NCBI RefSeq assembly: GCF_018070565.1
Contig: NZ_JAGPXL010000011.1
Location: 154,645-218,644 of the forward strand
DNA length: 64,000 nucleotides
From: Streptomyces sp. B93
GTDB lineage: Bacteria; Actinomycetota; Actinomycetes; Streptomycetales; Streptomycetaceae
Direction: 5' to 3'
The notes below the pieces were generated by a model. It made no database searches, was not told where the DNA came from, and saw only the letters and a program-made list of their open reading frames with translations. Of the stretch, positions 40,949 to 49,426 are shown one piece after another. The position numbers and the translations under genes are program-made. The stretch's first letter is position 1. Each line of letters begins with the position of its first letter.

Positions 40949-41791
40949 TCAGGGCCGCGGTGTGAACAGCAGGTTCCGGGTGCCCTTCGGGCGCGGCGCG
41001 GAGGCCGGGACGAGTTCACCGTCGGCCTCGGCGATCCAGTGGGCGTCATAGCCGAGGGGTGAGAACTCGGCGAGCAGGGGGTCGAGGGGGGCGCCCACCA
41101 GAGCCTCCAGCAGCACCGTCGGCCGGTCGCGGGCCAGCGTCCCGCGGGCGCCCCGCAGCACCGACATCTCATGGCCCTCGACGTCGATCTTGACCAGGTC
41201 CAGCCGGGTCCCGTCGAACACCTCGTCCAGGGTGACCAGCCGTATCCGCTTCAGCTCGGCGTCCCCGGCGGACTGCTCCAGGGTCGAGCCGGTGGACAGC
41301 AGGTTCCCGGCGAAGCGGACGCTGATGTCGGCCCAGCCCGGCTCGCTGGACACCCCGGCCTGATGGCGCCGTACGTTCTGCACGTTGTTCAGCCGGAGGT
41401 TCACGGCGAGCCGGGCGTGGATCATGTCCACCGGCTCGAAGGCGTGCACCTTCGCCCGGGGGTTCGCCAGCGCGGCGATCATGGTGAAGTAGCCGACGTG
41501 TGCGCCGACGTCGGCCACCGTCCCGCTCCCGGCGGCCAGTCGCGACCAGGTGGACAGGGTGCCCGGCTCATAGCCGAACCGCCCGTTCCACAGGGTGTCG
41601 AGGGCCACGGCGTCGTCGTTGACGCAGAACATCACGAAGGGTGGTCCGTACGGGGAGTCGATCTGGGCCAGACCCCGGTACGGGTGCTTCTTCCGGTGGC
41701 TGCGGATGATGTCCCCGGTCGACACCGGCCGCACGGTCGCCGCATGCGCCAGCGTGCGGGCGTTGGCTTCTTCGAGTTGAGGAATGCGCAC
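40949..41791 (-). CDS. FkbM-family methyltransferase
   Basis: 280 residues. SAM-binding motif VADVGAHVGYFTMIAAL, acid loop VHAFEPVD, and the FkbM signature LDLVKIDVEGHEMSVLRGA with the later TVLLEAL strand. FkbM enzymes O-methylate sugars or polyketide hydroxyls. Its location suggests methylation of the wall glycopolymer or its precursor. GTG 41791 is chosen since the residues upstream are Arg/Pro-rich and unlike the family, but no good ribosome binding site is seen for it, so the start is uncertain. It lies downstream of, and separated by a hairpin from, the 41921 gene. Confidence 0.88.
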   Translation of the reverse strand: MRIPQLEEANARTLAHAATVRPVSTGDIIRSHRKKHPYRGLAQIDSPYGPPFVMFCVNDDAVALDTLWNGRFGYEPGTLSTWSRLAAGSGTVADVGAHVGYFTMIAALANPRAKVHAFEPVDMIHARLAVNLRLNNVQNVRRHQAGVSSEPGWADISVRFAGNLLSTGSTLEQSAGDAELKRIRLVTLDEVFDGTRLDLVKIDVEGHEMSVLRGARGTLARDRPTVLLEALVGAPLDPLLAEFSPLGYDAHWIAEADGELVPASAPRPKGTRNLLFTPRP

Positions 41792-41881
41792 CCGGCGAGC
41801 GTAGGACCGGGCCCGTCGGCTCGGACATCCGTTCCTGCGCTGTTCACCGGGATTTCGCCGTCGTCCGGGCAACCCCCGGGT

Positions 41882-41914
41882 GGGCGGGTCGCGGCGCACC
41901 GCCGTGACCCGCCC
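41882..41914 (-). terminator. Terminator after the polysialyltransferase-like gene
   Basis: GGGCGGGTC (41882-41890) pairs with GACCCGCCC (41906-41914), with further pairing inside the 15-nt loop. It lies 6 nt beyond the stop of the 41921-43273 gene, between it and the FkbM gene. Confidence 0.7.
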
Positions 41915-41920
41915 GGACGG

Positions 41921-43273
41921 TCAGCGCCGTACCGCCTTCTTCAGGGCCCGGGCCCGGCGCACGACGCGCCGTGCCGTGGCGTTGCGCGGCAGGAAGCCCA
42001 GCCGCTCCGGGATGCCTCCCGGCAGCCCCAGGGAGGTCAGACGGCGGCGCTTGAAATAGCGCTGGAGGCGAGGCCCGTAGTGGGCGGCGAGGAACCGTTC
42101 GACGGCCGGCCGCAGGCTCGGGTAGATCTGCGGCTGCATGGTGAACCCGACCGCGGTGACCAGTCCGCCCAGCAGCTCGGCCGGGACGGCGAGGTCGTCG
42201 CGGCTGCCGTCGCGCTGGTCGGACAGCTCGGGCAGCAGCGCGTCGGCCAGGGTGACCGGGACGCGGTTGCTGTTCTGGTAGGGCGTGAGCCGGTCGAGCA
42301 GCGGCTCGGTGCCGACGCGGGCGACCGGGAGGTCGTAGAACGCGGACGCGGTGAACAGCGCGGTGGAGAAGCAGCCGACGACCAGCGCGGGCCTGGTCTT
42401 CTCGAACAGCACCTCGGCGAGGACGGGTGAGCCGATCACGGTCAGCTCCACGCCGAGCTTTTCCGCCTCCGCCTCCAGGGCCAGGCTGTAACGGGCCGGG
42501 GCGGTGGGGTGCGGCTTGAAGACGACGGAGCGGTGCCCGCGTTCGACGGCGCCCCGCATCATCCGTACGTGCAGCTCCTCCTCCTCGGCCGGGGTGAGGA
42601 TGTTCAGCGCCGACAGGTACTGGCCGAGCAGCAGCGCCGCGTTCTCCGGCAGCGCGGGCAGCTCACCGGAGGCGCCGGTGAGGCTGCTGAGCACCTTGGT
42701 GAAGGCCTGCGTCGGCACCACCTGCGCGCTCACGTCGAACTCGGTGAGCAGCATCGGCGTGAGACCGGGCACCAGGTCGAGGTGGAGCAGCCGCCGTACA
42801 CGCGTGCCGACCAGCGGGTCCAGCTTGTTGCGGGTGGGGCCGTAGCTCATCAGCCCGTCCGCGTAGACGTGCACCGGCGCGTCGGTGAACATCTGCGCGA
42901 GCGCGAGCGCGGGGTTGACCTGGATGGACTCCAGCACCAACTCCACCCGGTCGTCGCCCAGGTCCCACAGCAGCCGCAGATACCGCTCGAACAGCGGCAG
43001 GTCGTCGGGGCGCGGCGACCAGGCTCCGGGGTGGAAGGGCCGGATGGCGTCGTTGTAGAGGGCGACGTCGTCGAAGTGGTCGCGCAGGGGCCCGAAGCCG
43101 GGCATCTCGTGCACGGACGGGGTGGTCTCCGGGGTCGTGGAGTTGTTGAACACCAGCAGCATCCGGCGGTCCGCGTCCTCGAAGAGGTCGGAGTCGAGCG
43201 CGGCGGCCAGGGTGGCGGCGCCGTACAGCGTGGAGACACAGAAGATCTGGGTGGTCCGGGTGGTTCGGGACAT
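41921..43273 (-). CDS. Alpha-2,8-polysialyltransferase-like glycosyltransferase (POLYST family type)
   Basis: 450 residues, soluble GT-B-like. The N-terminus IFCVSTLYGAATLAAALD and the FKPHPTAPARYS motif (HP motif) resemble bacterial polysialyltransferases; a second conserved patch is LVVGCFSTALFTAS, comparable to their Ser-Ser/Thr donor-phosphate motif. The C-terminus is basic and Arg-rich (RRVVRRARALKKAVRR), fitting association with membrane lipid. It likely polymerises or extends chains using CMP-nonulosonate. It overlaps the upstream GT2 gene by one base (TGATG). The acceptor is unknown. Confidence 0.78.
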   Translation of the reverse strand: MSRTTRTTQIFCVSTLYGAATLAAALDSDLFEDADRRMLLVFNNSTTPETTPSVHEMPGFGPLRDHFDDVALYNDAIRPFHPGAWSPRPDDLPLFERYLRLLWDLGDDRVELVLESIQVNPALALAQMFTDAPVHVYADGLMSYGPTRNKLDPLVGTRVRRLLHLDLVPGLTPMLLTEFDVSAQVVPTQAFTKVLSSLTGASGELPALPENAALLLGQYLSALNILTPAEEEELHVRMMRGAVERGHRSVVFKPHPTAPARYSLALEAEAEKLGVELTVIGSPVLAEVLFEKTRPALVVGCFSTALFTASAFYDLPVARVGTEPLLDRLTPYQNSNRVPVTLADALLPELSDQRDGSRDDLAVPAELLGGLVTAVGFTMQPQIYPSLRPAVERFLAAHYGPRLQRYFKRRRLTSLGLPGGIPERLGFLPRNATARRVVRRARALKKAVRR

Positions 43274-44343
43274 CAGGCGGCCGCCTTCGCTGGAGTGATA
43301 CGGCGCCGCAGCCGCCGCAGTTTGGCGGCGCGCCGCAGGTCCATGGTGTCGAGGACGTCGCCGAGGGCGTCCTGGGGCATGCGCTTTATGGCCGCCGCCG
43401 CCATCACCCGCAGCTGCTTGGCCACCGGGGGCTCGAACTTCTCGATCCCCGACAGGTGGTGGGCGATGATCGCGCAGTAGGTGCGCACCGCCTTCGGCAG
43501 CAGCTTGTCCGCGTCCCGGTCGGCCGCCGTCTCCTCGACGACCTGGTCGAAGGCCCGGATGAAGTCGAGTTGGCGGACATCACCGATCTGGGTGAGCGAA
43601 CCGGCCACCCCACGGCGGTAGAAGACGCCGAGCAGGCTCACCACGGCGAAGGTCTCCGCCTCGCGGTGCAGCTTCCAGATCCACGGCCGGTCCTCCGCGG
43701 TGCGCAGCCCGTCGGTGAAGTGCAGGACCCCCTTGTCGAGGAGCCTGCGGTGGTAGGCCCCGGCCCAGGCGTAGGCGTAGTCGACGGAGGTGGTGCGGTC
43801 CACGGGGAGGATGGCCTCACGCGGGTTCAGCACCTCGTACCGGCGGCCGACCGGGGCCCGGTGCACGGACCGGGCGCGGGCGGTGGTCTGTACGTGGTCG
43901 GTGCGCACGAAGTCGCACCCCAAGTCCTCGATGGCGGTCACCAGTTCAGTGAGGTAGCCGGGGGCCAGCCAGTCGTCGCCGTCGAGGAAGGTGAGGTACT
44001 CGCCGCGGGCGAGGTCGAGACCGGTGTTGCGGGCCGTGGCGAGGCCGCCGTTGACCTCGTGGCGGACATGGCGCACTTCGGCGACCTTCGAGAGGTCCTC
44101 GGCAGCGCGTTCGAGAATCGCCGGTGTTTCATCCCTCGAATGGTCGTCCACGAGGATGAATTCGAAATCCTCTCGAGCGTTTGCGCGAAGACTCCTGAGG
44201 GTGTCCGGAGCGTATTGCTGGACATTGTAGAACGGCACGATCACGGAGAGCTTGGGCACCTGGGAAAGCTTAGGAGGTGGCCCGGCTGCGGAACTTTCCG
44301 CTTGGGGTACGGAAGGTGAACTCAATGTGTCGGAACGGTGCAT
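43273..44343 (-). CDS. Family 2 glycosyltransferase (GT-A fold)
   Basis: 356 residues. The GT2 domain runs from LSVIVPFYNVQQYAPDTLRS through ILVDDHSRDETP, NGGLATARNTGLDLARGEYL and the metal-binding FLDGDDW, with TAEDRPWIWKLHRE toward the acceptor site. The C-terminal 100 residues are helical and basic. No transmembrane helix. It starts the minus-strand transcript that also contains the polysialyltransferase-like gene. It diverges from the 44458 gene across a 114-bp, locally AT-rich spacer. Confidence 0.88.
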   Translation of the reverse strand: MHRSDTLSSPSVPQAESSAAGPPPKLSQVPKLSVIVPFYNVQQYAPDTLRSLRANAREDFEFILVDDHSRDETPAILERAAEDLSKVAEVRHVRHEVNGGLATARNTGLDLARGEYLTFLDGDDWLAPGYLTELVTAIEDLGCDFVRTDHVQTTARARSVHRAPVGRRYEVLNPREAILPVDRTTSVDYAYAWAGAYHRRLLDKGVLHFTDGLRTAEDRPWIWKLHREAETFAVVSLLGVFYRRGVAGSLTQIGDVRQLDFIRAFDQVVEETAADRDADKLLPKAVRTYCAIIAHHLSGIEKFEPPVAKQLRVMAAAAIKRMPQDALGDVLDTMDLRRAAKLRRLRRRITPAKAAA

Positions 44344-44407
44344 GCCGCGTACTTCCTGGGCGTTGACGAGCCAGTTCGGCTTTCGGTGGTCTGCTGTTTA
44401 CTTTTTG

Positions 44408-44450
44408 TTGCGTGGCGGTTCGACCACAACTAGGAATTCCTCCCTAGGTT
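44408..44450. promoter_or_regulatory. Divergent promoter region inside the glycopolymer island
   Basis: The spacer between the genes at 44343 and 44458 is AT-rich for this genome. For the plus strand, TTGCGT (44408-44413) lies 17 nt before TAGGAA (44431-44436). A second possible -10, TAGGTT (44445-44450), ends 7 nt before the GTG start, which would make that transcript leaderless. AGGAATTCCT (44432-44441) is a 10-bp palindrome overlapping both and could be an operator. All of this is by eye. Confidence 0.4.
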
Positions 44451-44457
44451 TTGGGAT

Positions 44458-45807
44458 GTGCCACCAAGTACAACGAAGCCCCCACGGATCGCAGTACTCG
44501 CGGACTCCGACACCCGCTGGAAATGGGGTGCGCTGACCGCGGGCCGCATCGTTCCGGGCCCGTCCATGGAAGCCGGAGCGCTCGGCGACACGCAAGTCAC
44601 CACTGCGCTGGACGGATTCCTGCTGCGCGGCCGCGCCACCCCCACCGCCCGGCAGCTCGCCGAGGTCGGCGTGCGCGCCGACTCGCTGCGCGAGGTCACC
44701 GCCGTCGAGTTCCTGCGCACCATGGCGCGGGAGTCGTACGACGTCCTCGTCCTGTCACTGGTCGGCGGCGGTGTCCAGGCGATGCTGCACGGTCTGGCAC
44801 GCGTCTACGAGGACCGCGCGGACCGGCCCGTGATCGTCACCGGCTATGTCGGCGTCGTCTACGAGAAGCTCGCCGACGGCCTGCTGCTGCGGCACGGCGC
44901 GGACCTCGTCCTCGCCAACTCCCGCCAGGACGCCGAGCGTTTCCGCGCCGTGTACGACGGGGTGGGCGCCGACTCGACCACGGTCACCGAGGTGGCGCTG
45001 CCGTTCCTCGGCGGCACCCCCTACACCGGCGAACACGACCCGTACACCGTGGTGTTCGCCGCCCAGCCCTCCGTACCGGACAGCCGCAGGGACCGCACCT
45101 ACCTCCTCGACCGGCTGATCCAGCACGCCCGGCTGCACCCCGAGCGCGAGGTGCTGCTGAAACTGCGCTCCAAGCCCGGTGAGCACACCACCCACATCGA
45201 GGAACTGCCCTACCAGAAGCTCGCCCAGCGGCACGGCGAACTGCCGCCCAACTTCCAGCTCGTCTACGGCAACATGGGCGAGGTCCTGGACCGCACCGAC
45301 CTGCTGGTCACGGTCAGCTCCACGGCCGCGCTGGAGTCACTGCACCGCCGTATCCCCACCGTCGTCCTCACCGACCTCGGCATCCGCGAGACGCTCGGCA
45401 ACCACCACTTCACCGGCTCGGGCTGCCTCGCCTCCTGGGACCAGCTCGACGCCGGGCACCGGCCCGCCCCCGACGAGGAGTGGACCGCCCGCCAGGGCGT
45501 GTGCGCCGACGGCTCCTACCCGACCGCCTTCGACGCCGCCCGCGAACGGATCGCCAAACTCCTCGACCGGCCCGGGGGACTCCCGCCGATCCGGCCGTAC
45601 TACACACCCGTGACCGCGCCCGGATACCTCCCCGGCATCCTCGCCCGCCACCACCTCGGCCCCGACGGCACCCCGCTGCCCGGCGCCCCCGCCCACGACC
45701 GCGAGCCCGGCCCCGTACGGCAGATAGTGCGCCGCGCCGCCCGCGGCGCCTACCGCCACGGAGTCCAGCGGGTCGCGCCCGTCATCCGGCGGATGGGGGA
45801 GCTGTGA
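44458..45807 (+). CDS. Putative glycosyltransferase (DUF6716-like) of the glycopolymer island
   Basis: 449 residues, soluble, GT-B-like. Landmarks are RIAVLADSDTRWKWGALTA at the N-terminus, VIVTGYVGVVYEKLADGLLLR, LLKLRSKPGEHTTHIEE, LVYGNMGEVLDRTDLLVTVSST and AALESLHRRIPTVVLTD; the last two resemble the nucleotide-sugar or phosphate-binding patch seen in polysialyl- and CDP-glycerol-type transferases. From memory the family label in relatives is DUF6716. The C-terminus is Arg-rich. GTG 44458 lacks a Shine-Dalgarno sequence and may be leaderless. First gene of the plus-strand operon with neuA-HAD, neuB and 48104. Confidence 0.72.
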   Translation: MPPSTTKPPRIAVLADSDTRWKWGALTAGRIVPGPSMEAGALGDTQVTTALDGFLLRGRATPTARQLAEVGVRADSLREVTAVEFLRTMARESYDVLVLSLVGGGVQAMLHGLARVYEDRADRPVIVTGYVGVVYEKLADGLLLRHGADLVLANSRQDAERFRAVYDGVGADSTTVTEVALPFLGGTPYTGEHDPYTVVFAAQPSVPDSRRDRTYLLDRLIQHARLHPEREVLLKLRSKPGEHTTHIEELPYQKLAQRHGELPPNFQLVYGNMGEVLDRTDLLVTVSSTAALESLHRRIPTVVLTDLGIRETLGNHHFTGSGCLASWDQLDAGHRPAPDEEWTARQGVCADGSYPTAFDAARERIAKLLDRPGGLPPIRPYYTPVTAPGYLPGILARHHLGPDGTPLPGAPAHDREPGPVRQIVRRAARGAYRHGVQRVAPVIRRMGEL

Positions 45808-45842
45808 CCCTCCCGCACGCCCTTCGAAGCAGGAGTACCTCC

Positions 45843-47105
45843 ATGTCCAACCCGGAAGCGACACCGGGCGCCGCGCCGCGCCGGGTGCTCGCCGTGATCC
45901 CCGCGCGGGGCGGCTCCAAGGGCGTGCCCGCGAAGAACCTCGCCCCCGTCGGCGGCGTCCCCCTGGTCGCCCGCGCCGTGCGCGAGTGCCGCGCCGCCCG
46001 GCTCGTCACCGACGTCGTCGTCTCCACCGACGACCACGCCATCGCCGCCGCCGCCCGGCAGGCCGGCGCCGAGGTCGTGCTGCGCCCCGCCGCCATCGCG
46101 GGCGACACCGCCACCTCCGAGGCCGCCGTCCGGCACGCCATGGACGCCCACGAGGCCCTGCACGGCGTCCCCGTCGACGTGGTCCTGCTCGTCCAGTGCA
46201 CCAGCCCCTTCCTGGTCCGCGAGGACATCGACGCGGTGGCCGCCGCGGTCGCCGAGAACGGCGCCGACACCGCCGTCACCGTCGCCCCCTTCCACGGCTT
46301 CGTCTGGCGCGACGCCGACCAGGAGGCCACCGACACCGAGGGCGAGCCGGTGACCGGCGGCTACGGCGTCAACCACGACAAGTCCTTCCGCCCGCGCCGC
46401 CAGGACCGCCCCCAGGACTACCTGGAGACCGGCGCCGCCTACGCGATGGCCGCCCCCGGCTTCCGCGAGCACGGGCACCGCTTCTTCGGCCACACCGAAC
46501 TCGTGCGCACCGACCCCGCGCGCGTCCTGGAGATCGACGACCCGCACGAGCTGGCCCGGGCCCGCGCCCTCGCCCCGCTCTTCGACGCCGACCGCCCGGG
46601 CGCCCTCCCGACCGCCGACGACATCGACGCGGTCGTCCTCGACTTCGACGGCACCCAGACCGACGACCGGGTGCTGATCGACTCCGAGGGACGGGAGTTC
46701 GTCTCCGTGCACCGCGGCGACGGACTCGGCATCGCCGCCCTGCGCAGGTCGGGGCTGAAGATGCTGATCCTGTCCACGGAACAGAACCCGGTCGTCGCCG
46801 CCCGCGCCCGCAAGCTGAAGCTTCCGGTGCTGCACGGCGTCGACCGCAAGGACCTCGCCCTCAAGCAGTGGTGCGAGGACCAGGGCATCGCGCCCGAGCG
46901 CGTGCTCTACGTCGGCAACGACGTCAACGACCTCCCGTGCTTCGCCCTCGTCGGCTGGCCCGTGGCGGTCGGCAGCGCCCACGACATCGTCCGTGGCGCC
47001 GCCCGTGCCGTGACCACCGTCCCCGGTGGCGACGGCGCGATCCGAGAGATCGCCGGCTGGATCCTCGGACCCTCGCTCGACTCTCTCGACCCCCTCACCA
47101 AGTAA
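45843..47105 (+). CDS. Bifunctional acylneuraminate/Kdn cytidylyltransferase (NeuA-like) and HAD phosphatase
   Basis: 420 residues. The N-terminal 235 residues are a CMP-nonulosonate synthetase: AVIPARGGSKGVPAKN (CTP-binding loop), LVQCTSPFLVREDID and ETGAAYAM. The C-terminal 160 residues are a KdsC-like HAD phosphatase with DFDGTQTDD (DxDxT), ILSTEQNPVVAARARKLKLP, then Lys and the acidic GNDVNDLPCF motif. A phosphatase attached to the activating enzyme suggests a 9-phosphate intermediate, dephosphorylated before CMP transfer. ATG 45843 follows AGGAG. It lies 35 nt after the 44458 gene and 13 nt before neuB. Confidence 0.9.
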   Translation: MSNPEATPGAAPRRVLAVIPARGGSKGVPAKNLAPVGGVPLVARAVRECRAARLVTDVVVSTDDHAIAAAARQAGAEVVLRPAAIAGDTATSEAAVRHAMDAHEALHGVPVDVVLLVQCTSPFLVREDIDAVAAAVAENGADTAVTVAPFHGFVWRDADQEATDTEGEPVTGGYGVNHDKSFRPRRQDRPQDYLETGAAYAMAAPGFREHGHRFFGHTELVRTDPARVLEIDDPHELARARALAPLFDADRPGALPTADDIDAVVLDFDGTQTDDRVLIDSEGREFVSVHRGDGLGIAALRRSGLKMLILSTEQNPVVAARARKLKLPVLHGVDRKDLALKQWCEDQGIAPERVLYVGNDVNDLPCFALVGWPVAVGSAHDIVRGAARAVTTVPGGDGAIREIAGWILGPSLDSLDPLTK

Positions 47106-47118
47106 GGAATCCCCAGCC

Positions 47119-48057
47119 ATGAGCACCAACTCCCGCCTCCGCGCCCTCGGTTCGAAGACCGCCGGACCCGGCCAGCCCGTCTACATCACCGGCGAGATCG
47201 GGATCAACCACAACGGCGAGCTGGAGAACGCCTTCAAGCTGATCGACGTGGCCGCCGAGGCGGGCTGCGACGCGGTCAAGTTCCAGAAGCGCACCCCGGA
47301 GATCTGCACCCCGCGCGACCAGTGGGACATCGAGCGCGACACCCCCTGGGGCCGGATGACCTACATCGACTACCGCCACCGCGTGGAGTTCGGCGAGGAC
47401 GAGTACCGCCAGATCGACGAGTACTGCAAGGAGAAGGGGATCGACTGGTTCGCCTCCCCGTGGGACACCGAGGCCGTCGCCTTCCTGGAGAAGTTCGACG
47501 TCCCCGCCCACAAGGTGGCCTCCGCCTCCCTCACCGACGACGAACTGCTGCGCGCCCTGCGCGCCACCGGCCGCACCACCATCCTCTCCACCGGCATGTC
47601 CACCCCGAAGCAGATCCGCCACGCCGTCGAGGTCCTCGGCTCCGACAACATCCTGCTCTGCCACGCCACCTCCACCTACCCCGCGAAGGCGGAGGAGCTG
47701 AACCTGCGCGTGATCAACACCCTCCAGCGGGAGTACCCGAACGTCCCGATCGGCTACTCCGGCCACGAGACCGGCCTCCAGACCACCCTCGCCGCGGTCG
47801 CCCTCGGCGCCGTCTTCGTCGAGCGCCACATCACCCTCGACCGCGCCATGTGGGGCTCCGACCAGGCCGCCTCCGTGGAGCCGCAGGGCCTTCAGCGCCT
47901 CGTCCGCGACATCCGCACCATCGAGGCCTCCCTCGGCGACGGCATCAAGAAGGTCTACGACTCCGAGCTGGGCCCGATGAAGAAGCTCCGCCGCGTCCAG
48001 GGCGCCGTCGCCGAGGCCGAGATCGCCGCCGCCGCGGGCGAGCCGGTCACCGTCTGA
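47119..48057 (+). CDS. neuB: NeuB-type nonulosonic acid synthase lacking the SAF domain
   Basis: 312 residues forming the TIM barrel that condenses phosphoenolpyruvate with a mannose-type sugar: ITGEIGINHNGELENA, AVKFQKRTP, WFASPWDTEAV, KVASASLTDDELL, STGMSTPKQI, CHATSTYPAKAEELNL, GYSGHETGLQTT and ERHITLDRAMWGSDQAAS. Characterised NeuB proteins of about 350 residues end in an antifreeze-like SAF domain; this one stops after KKLRRVQGAVAEAEIA, where that domain would begin. Product could be Kdn-9-phosphate, a sialic acid or their free forms. AAGGA precedes ATG 47119. Same operon as the NeuA-HAD gene. Confidence 0.9.
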   Translation: MSTNSRLRALGSKTAGPGQPVYITGEIGINHNGELENAFKLIDVAAEAGCDAVKFQKRTPEICTPRDQWDIERDTPWGRMTYIDYRHRVEFGEDEYRQIDEYCKEKGIDWFASPWDTEAVAFLEKFDVPAHKVASASLTDDELLRALRATGRTTILSTGMSTPKQIRHAVEVLGSDNILLCHATSTYPAKAEELNLRVINTLQREYPNVPIGYSGHETGLQTTLAAVALGAVFVERHITLDRAMWGSDQAASVEPQGLQRLVRDIRTIEASLGDGIKKVYDSELGPMKKLRRVQGAVAEAEIAAAAGEPVTV

Positions 48058-48103
48058 TCAACCCACCCCACCCCCACCCCACCCACGGGACGGTCGTACG
48101 CCG

Positions 48104-49168
48104 ATGAGCCCCCGCGCCGGGAACGCCAGCGCCCCCACTCTCGCCTTCGTCGAGAGCCCGGTCCAGCTCCTGAACGTGCTGGAGTGGGCGCACCGCCACG
48201 CCCCCGGCGCGGACCTCACGCTCGTCGTGCTCTCCCCGAACGACCCGATGACCCGCGGCCAGCTGAGACGCATGTCCGAGCTGGCCCGCGAGGAGGGGTA
48301 CGAGGTCCGCTGGGAGGAGGCGCGGGGCGGCGCCGCCGCGCCCTTCCAGACCATCGGCGGCCTCATGGGCCCGCTGCGCCGCGCGGAACGGATCGTCATG
48401 GGCGATCCCTTCTCGCGCTACGTCCAGCTGCTGCTGACGATCACCCGCGCCCGTGACCTGGTCGTCGTCGACGACGGCACCGCCACCATGGAGTTCGTCA
48501 CCCAGCTCGCCCGCGGCGAACGCCTGGTCCGCTGGCACCGCAAGGGCAGCCGCCCCGGCCCCCGCGACCTGGTCTTCGGCCCGGTCTCCGGCGCCGCCCG
48601 GCGCCGCCTCACCCCCGGCGAGCGCCGCCGCGTCACCGTCTTCTCCTCGATGCCGATCGCGGAGGCCCCCGGTGGTGTGGAGATCACCGCCAACGACTTC
48701 TCCTGGACCCGCGCCCGCTTCGGCCCGCCCCGCATCACCAGGGGCGCCGACCTGGTCGGCACCTCCCTGGTGGAGACCGGCGTCGTCGACGGCGAACGGT
48801 ACCTGGAGGCCGTACGCACCCTCGCCAAGGCGCACGGCGCCACCCGCTACTTCGCCCACCGCCGCGAGGGCGCCGACAAGCTCCACCGCCTCTCGCTGGA
48901 GACGGGCCTGGAGGTCGTACGCCCCGAACTCCCGCTGGAGCTGATCGCCCGCCGCGGCCCCATCGGCGGCACGATCCTCAGCTTCCCCTCGACGGTCGTC
49001 CACACCCTGCCCCTGGCCCTCGCCGGAACCGGCGTCCGCGTCGCGGTCTGCGACATCGACCCCGACTGGCTCACCCACGGGGCGTCCCCCCGGGCGCAGG
49101 GCTTCCTGAACGGCGTAACGGGCACGGCGAGGGGAGTGGACCGCCTCCTGGCCGTCCGGGGAACATGA
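48104..49168 (+). CDS. Putative glycosyltransferase, sialyltransferase/GT52-like
   Basis: 354 residues. The start TLAFVESPVQLLNVLEWAH is the pattern of GT52 and related bacterial sialyltransferases; VVVDDGTATMEFV, RYFAHRREGADKLHRLS (equivalent of the His-Pro/Arg-Glu patch) and GGTILSFPSTVVHTLPLAL (Ser-rich donor patch) follow in the usual order. Soluble, no signal peptide. Last gene of the plus-strand operon, 46 nt after neuB, and followed directly by a hairpin. It probably adds a CMP-activated nonulosonic acid, but the motifs are weak. Confidence 0.68.
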   Translation: MSPRAGNASAPTLAFVESPVQLLNVLEWAHRHAPGADLTLVVLSPNDPMTRGQLRRMSELAREEGYEVRWEEARGGAAAPFQTIGGLMGPLRRAERIVMGDPFSRYVQLLLTITRARDLVVVDDGTATMEFVTQLARGERLVRWHRKGSRPGPRDLVFGPVSGAARRRLTPGERRRVTVFSSMPIAEAPGGVEITANDFSWTRARFGPPRITRGADLVGTSLVETGVVDGERYLEAVRTLAKAHGATRYFAHRREGADKLHRLSLETGLEVVRPELPLELIARRGPIGGTILSFPSTVVHTLPLALAGTGVRVAVCDIDPDWLTHGASPRAQGFLNGVTGTARGVDRLLAVRGT

Positions 49169-49173
49169 GGGCG

Positions 49174-49189
49174 GCGCCCCGAGGGGCGC
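49174..49189 (+). terminator. Repeat-derived terminator at the end of the glycopolymer operon
   Basis: GCGCCCC-GA-GGGGCGC is a compact 7-bp hairpin starting 5 nt after the stop of the 48104 gene and continuing into GGGGAACT, the beginning of a dispersed Streptomyces element related to the one at 19321-19345. The remaining 237 bp to the next gene show nothing I can name. Confidence 0.6.
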
Positions 49190-49426
49190 GGGGAACTCCC
49201 CCCACCCGTCCGCCAGCTGAACGCGCGAGCGTGGGCGGCATGGGGCGTGGTATGCGTGAGGGAGAGGATGGGTGCCGGAGGACAGCCCACTGGGCACGAA
49301 ATCCGGCGAGTCTACCCATCCGTCCCGACGCCTATGCGTCCGGCGGCCAGATTTTCTTCCCCTAACGGGCTGAAGTTTTGTTGATCTCGGGTCAGTTGGC
49401 CGTCCGGGCGTCCTACCCTTCAGAGG

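Noticed and set aside
34519..49168. The glycopolymer island as a recently acquired genomic island
   Set aside because: There is no integrase, tRNA, attachment repeat or compositional break at the borders; GC and codon use match the flanks except in the short promoter spacers.
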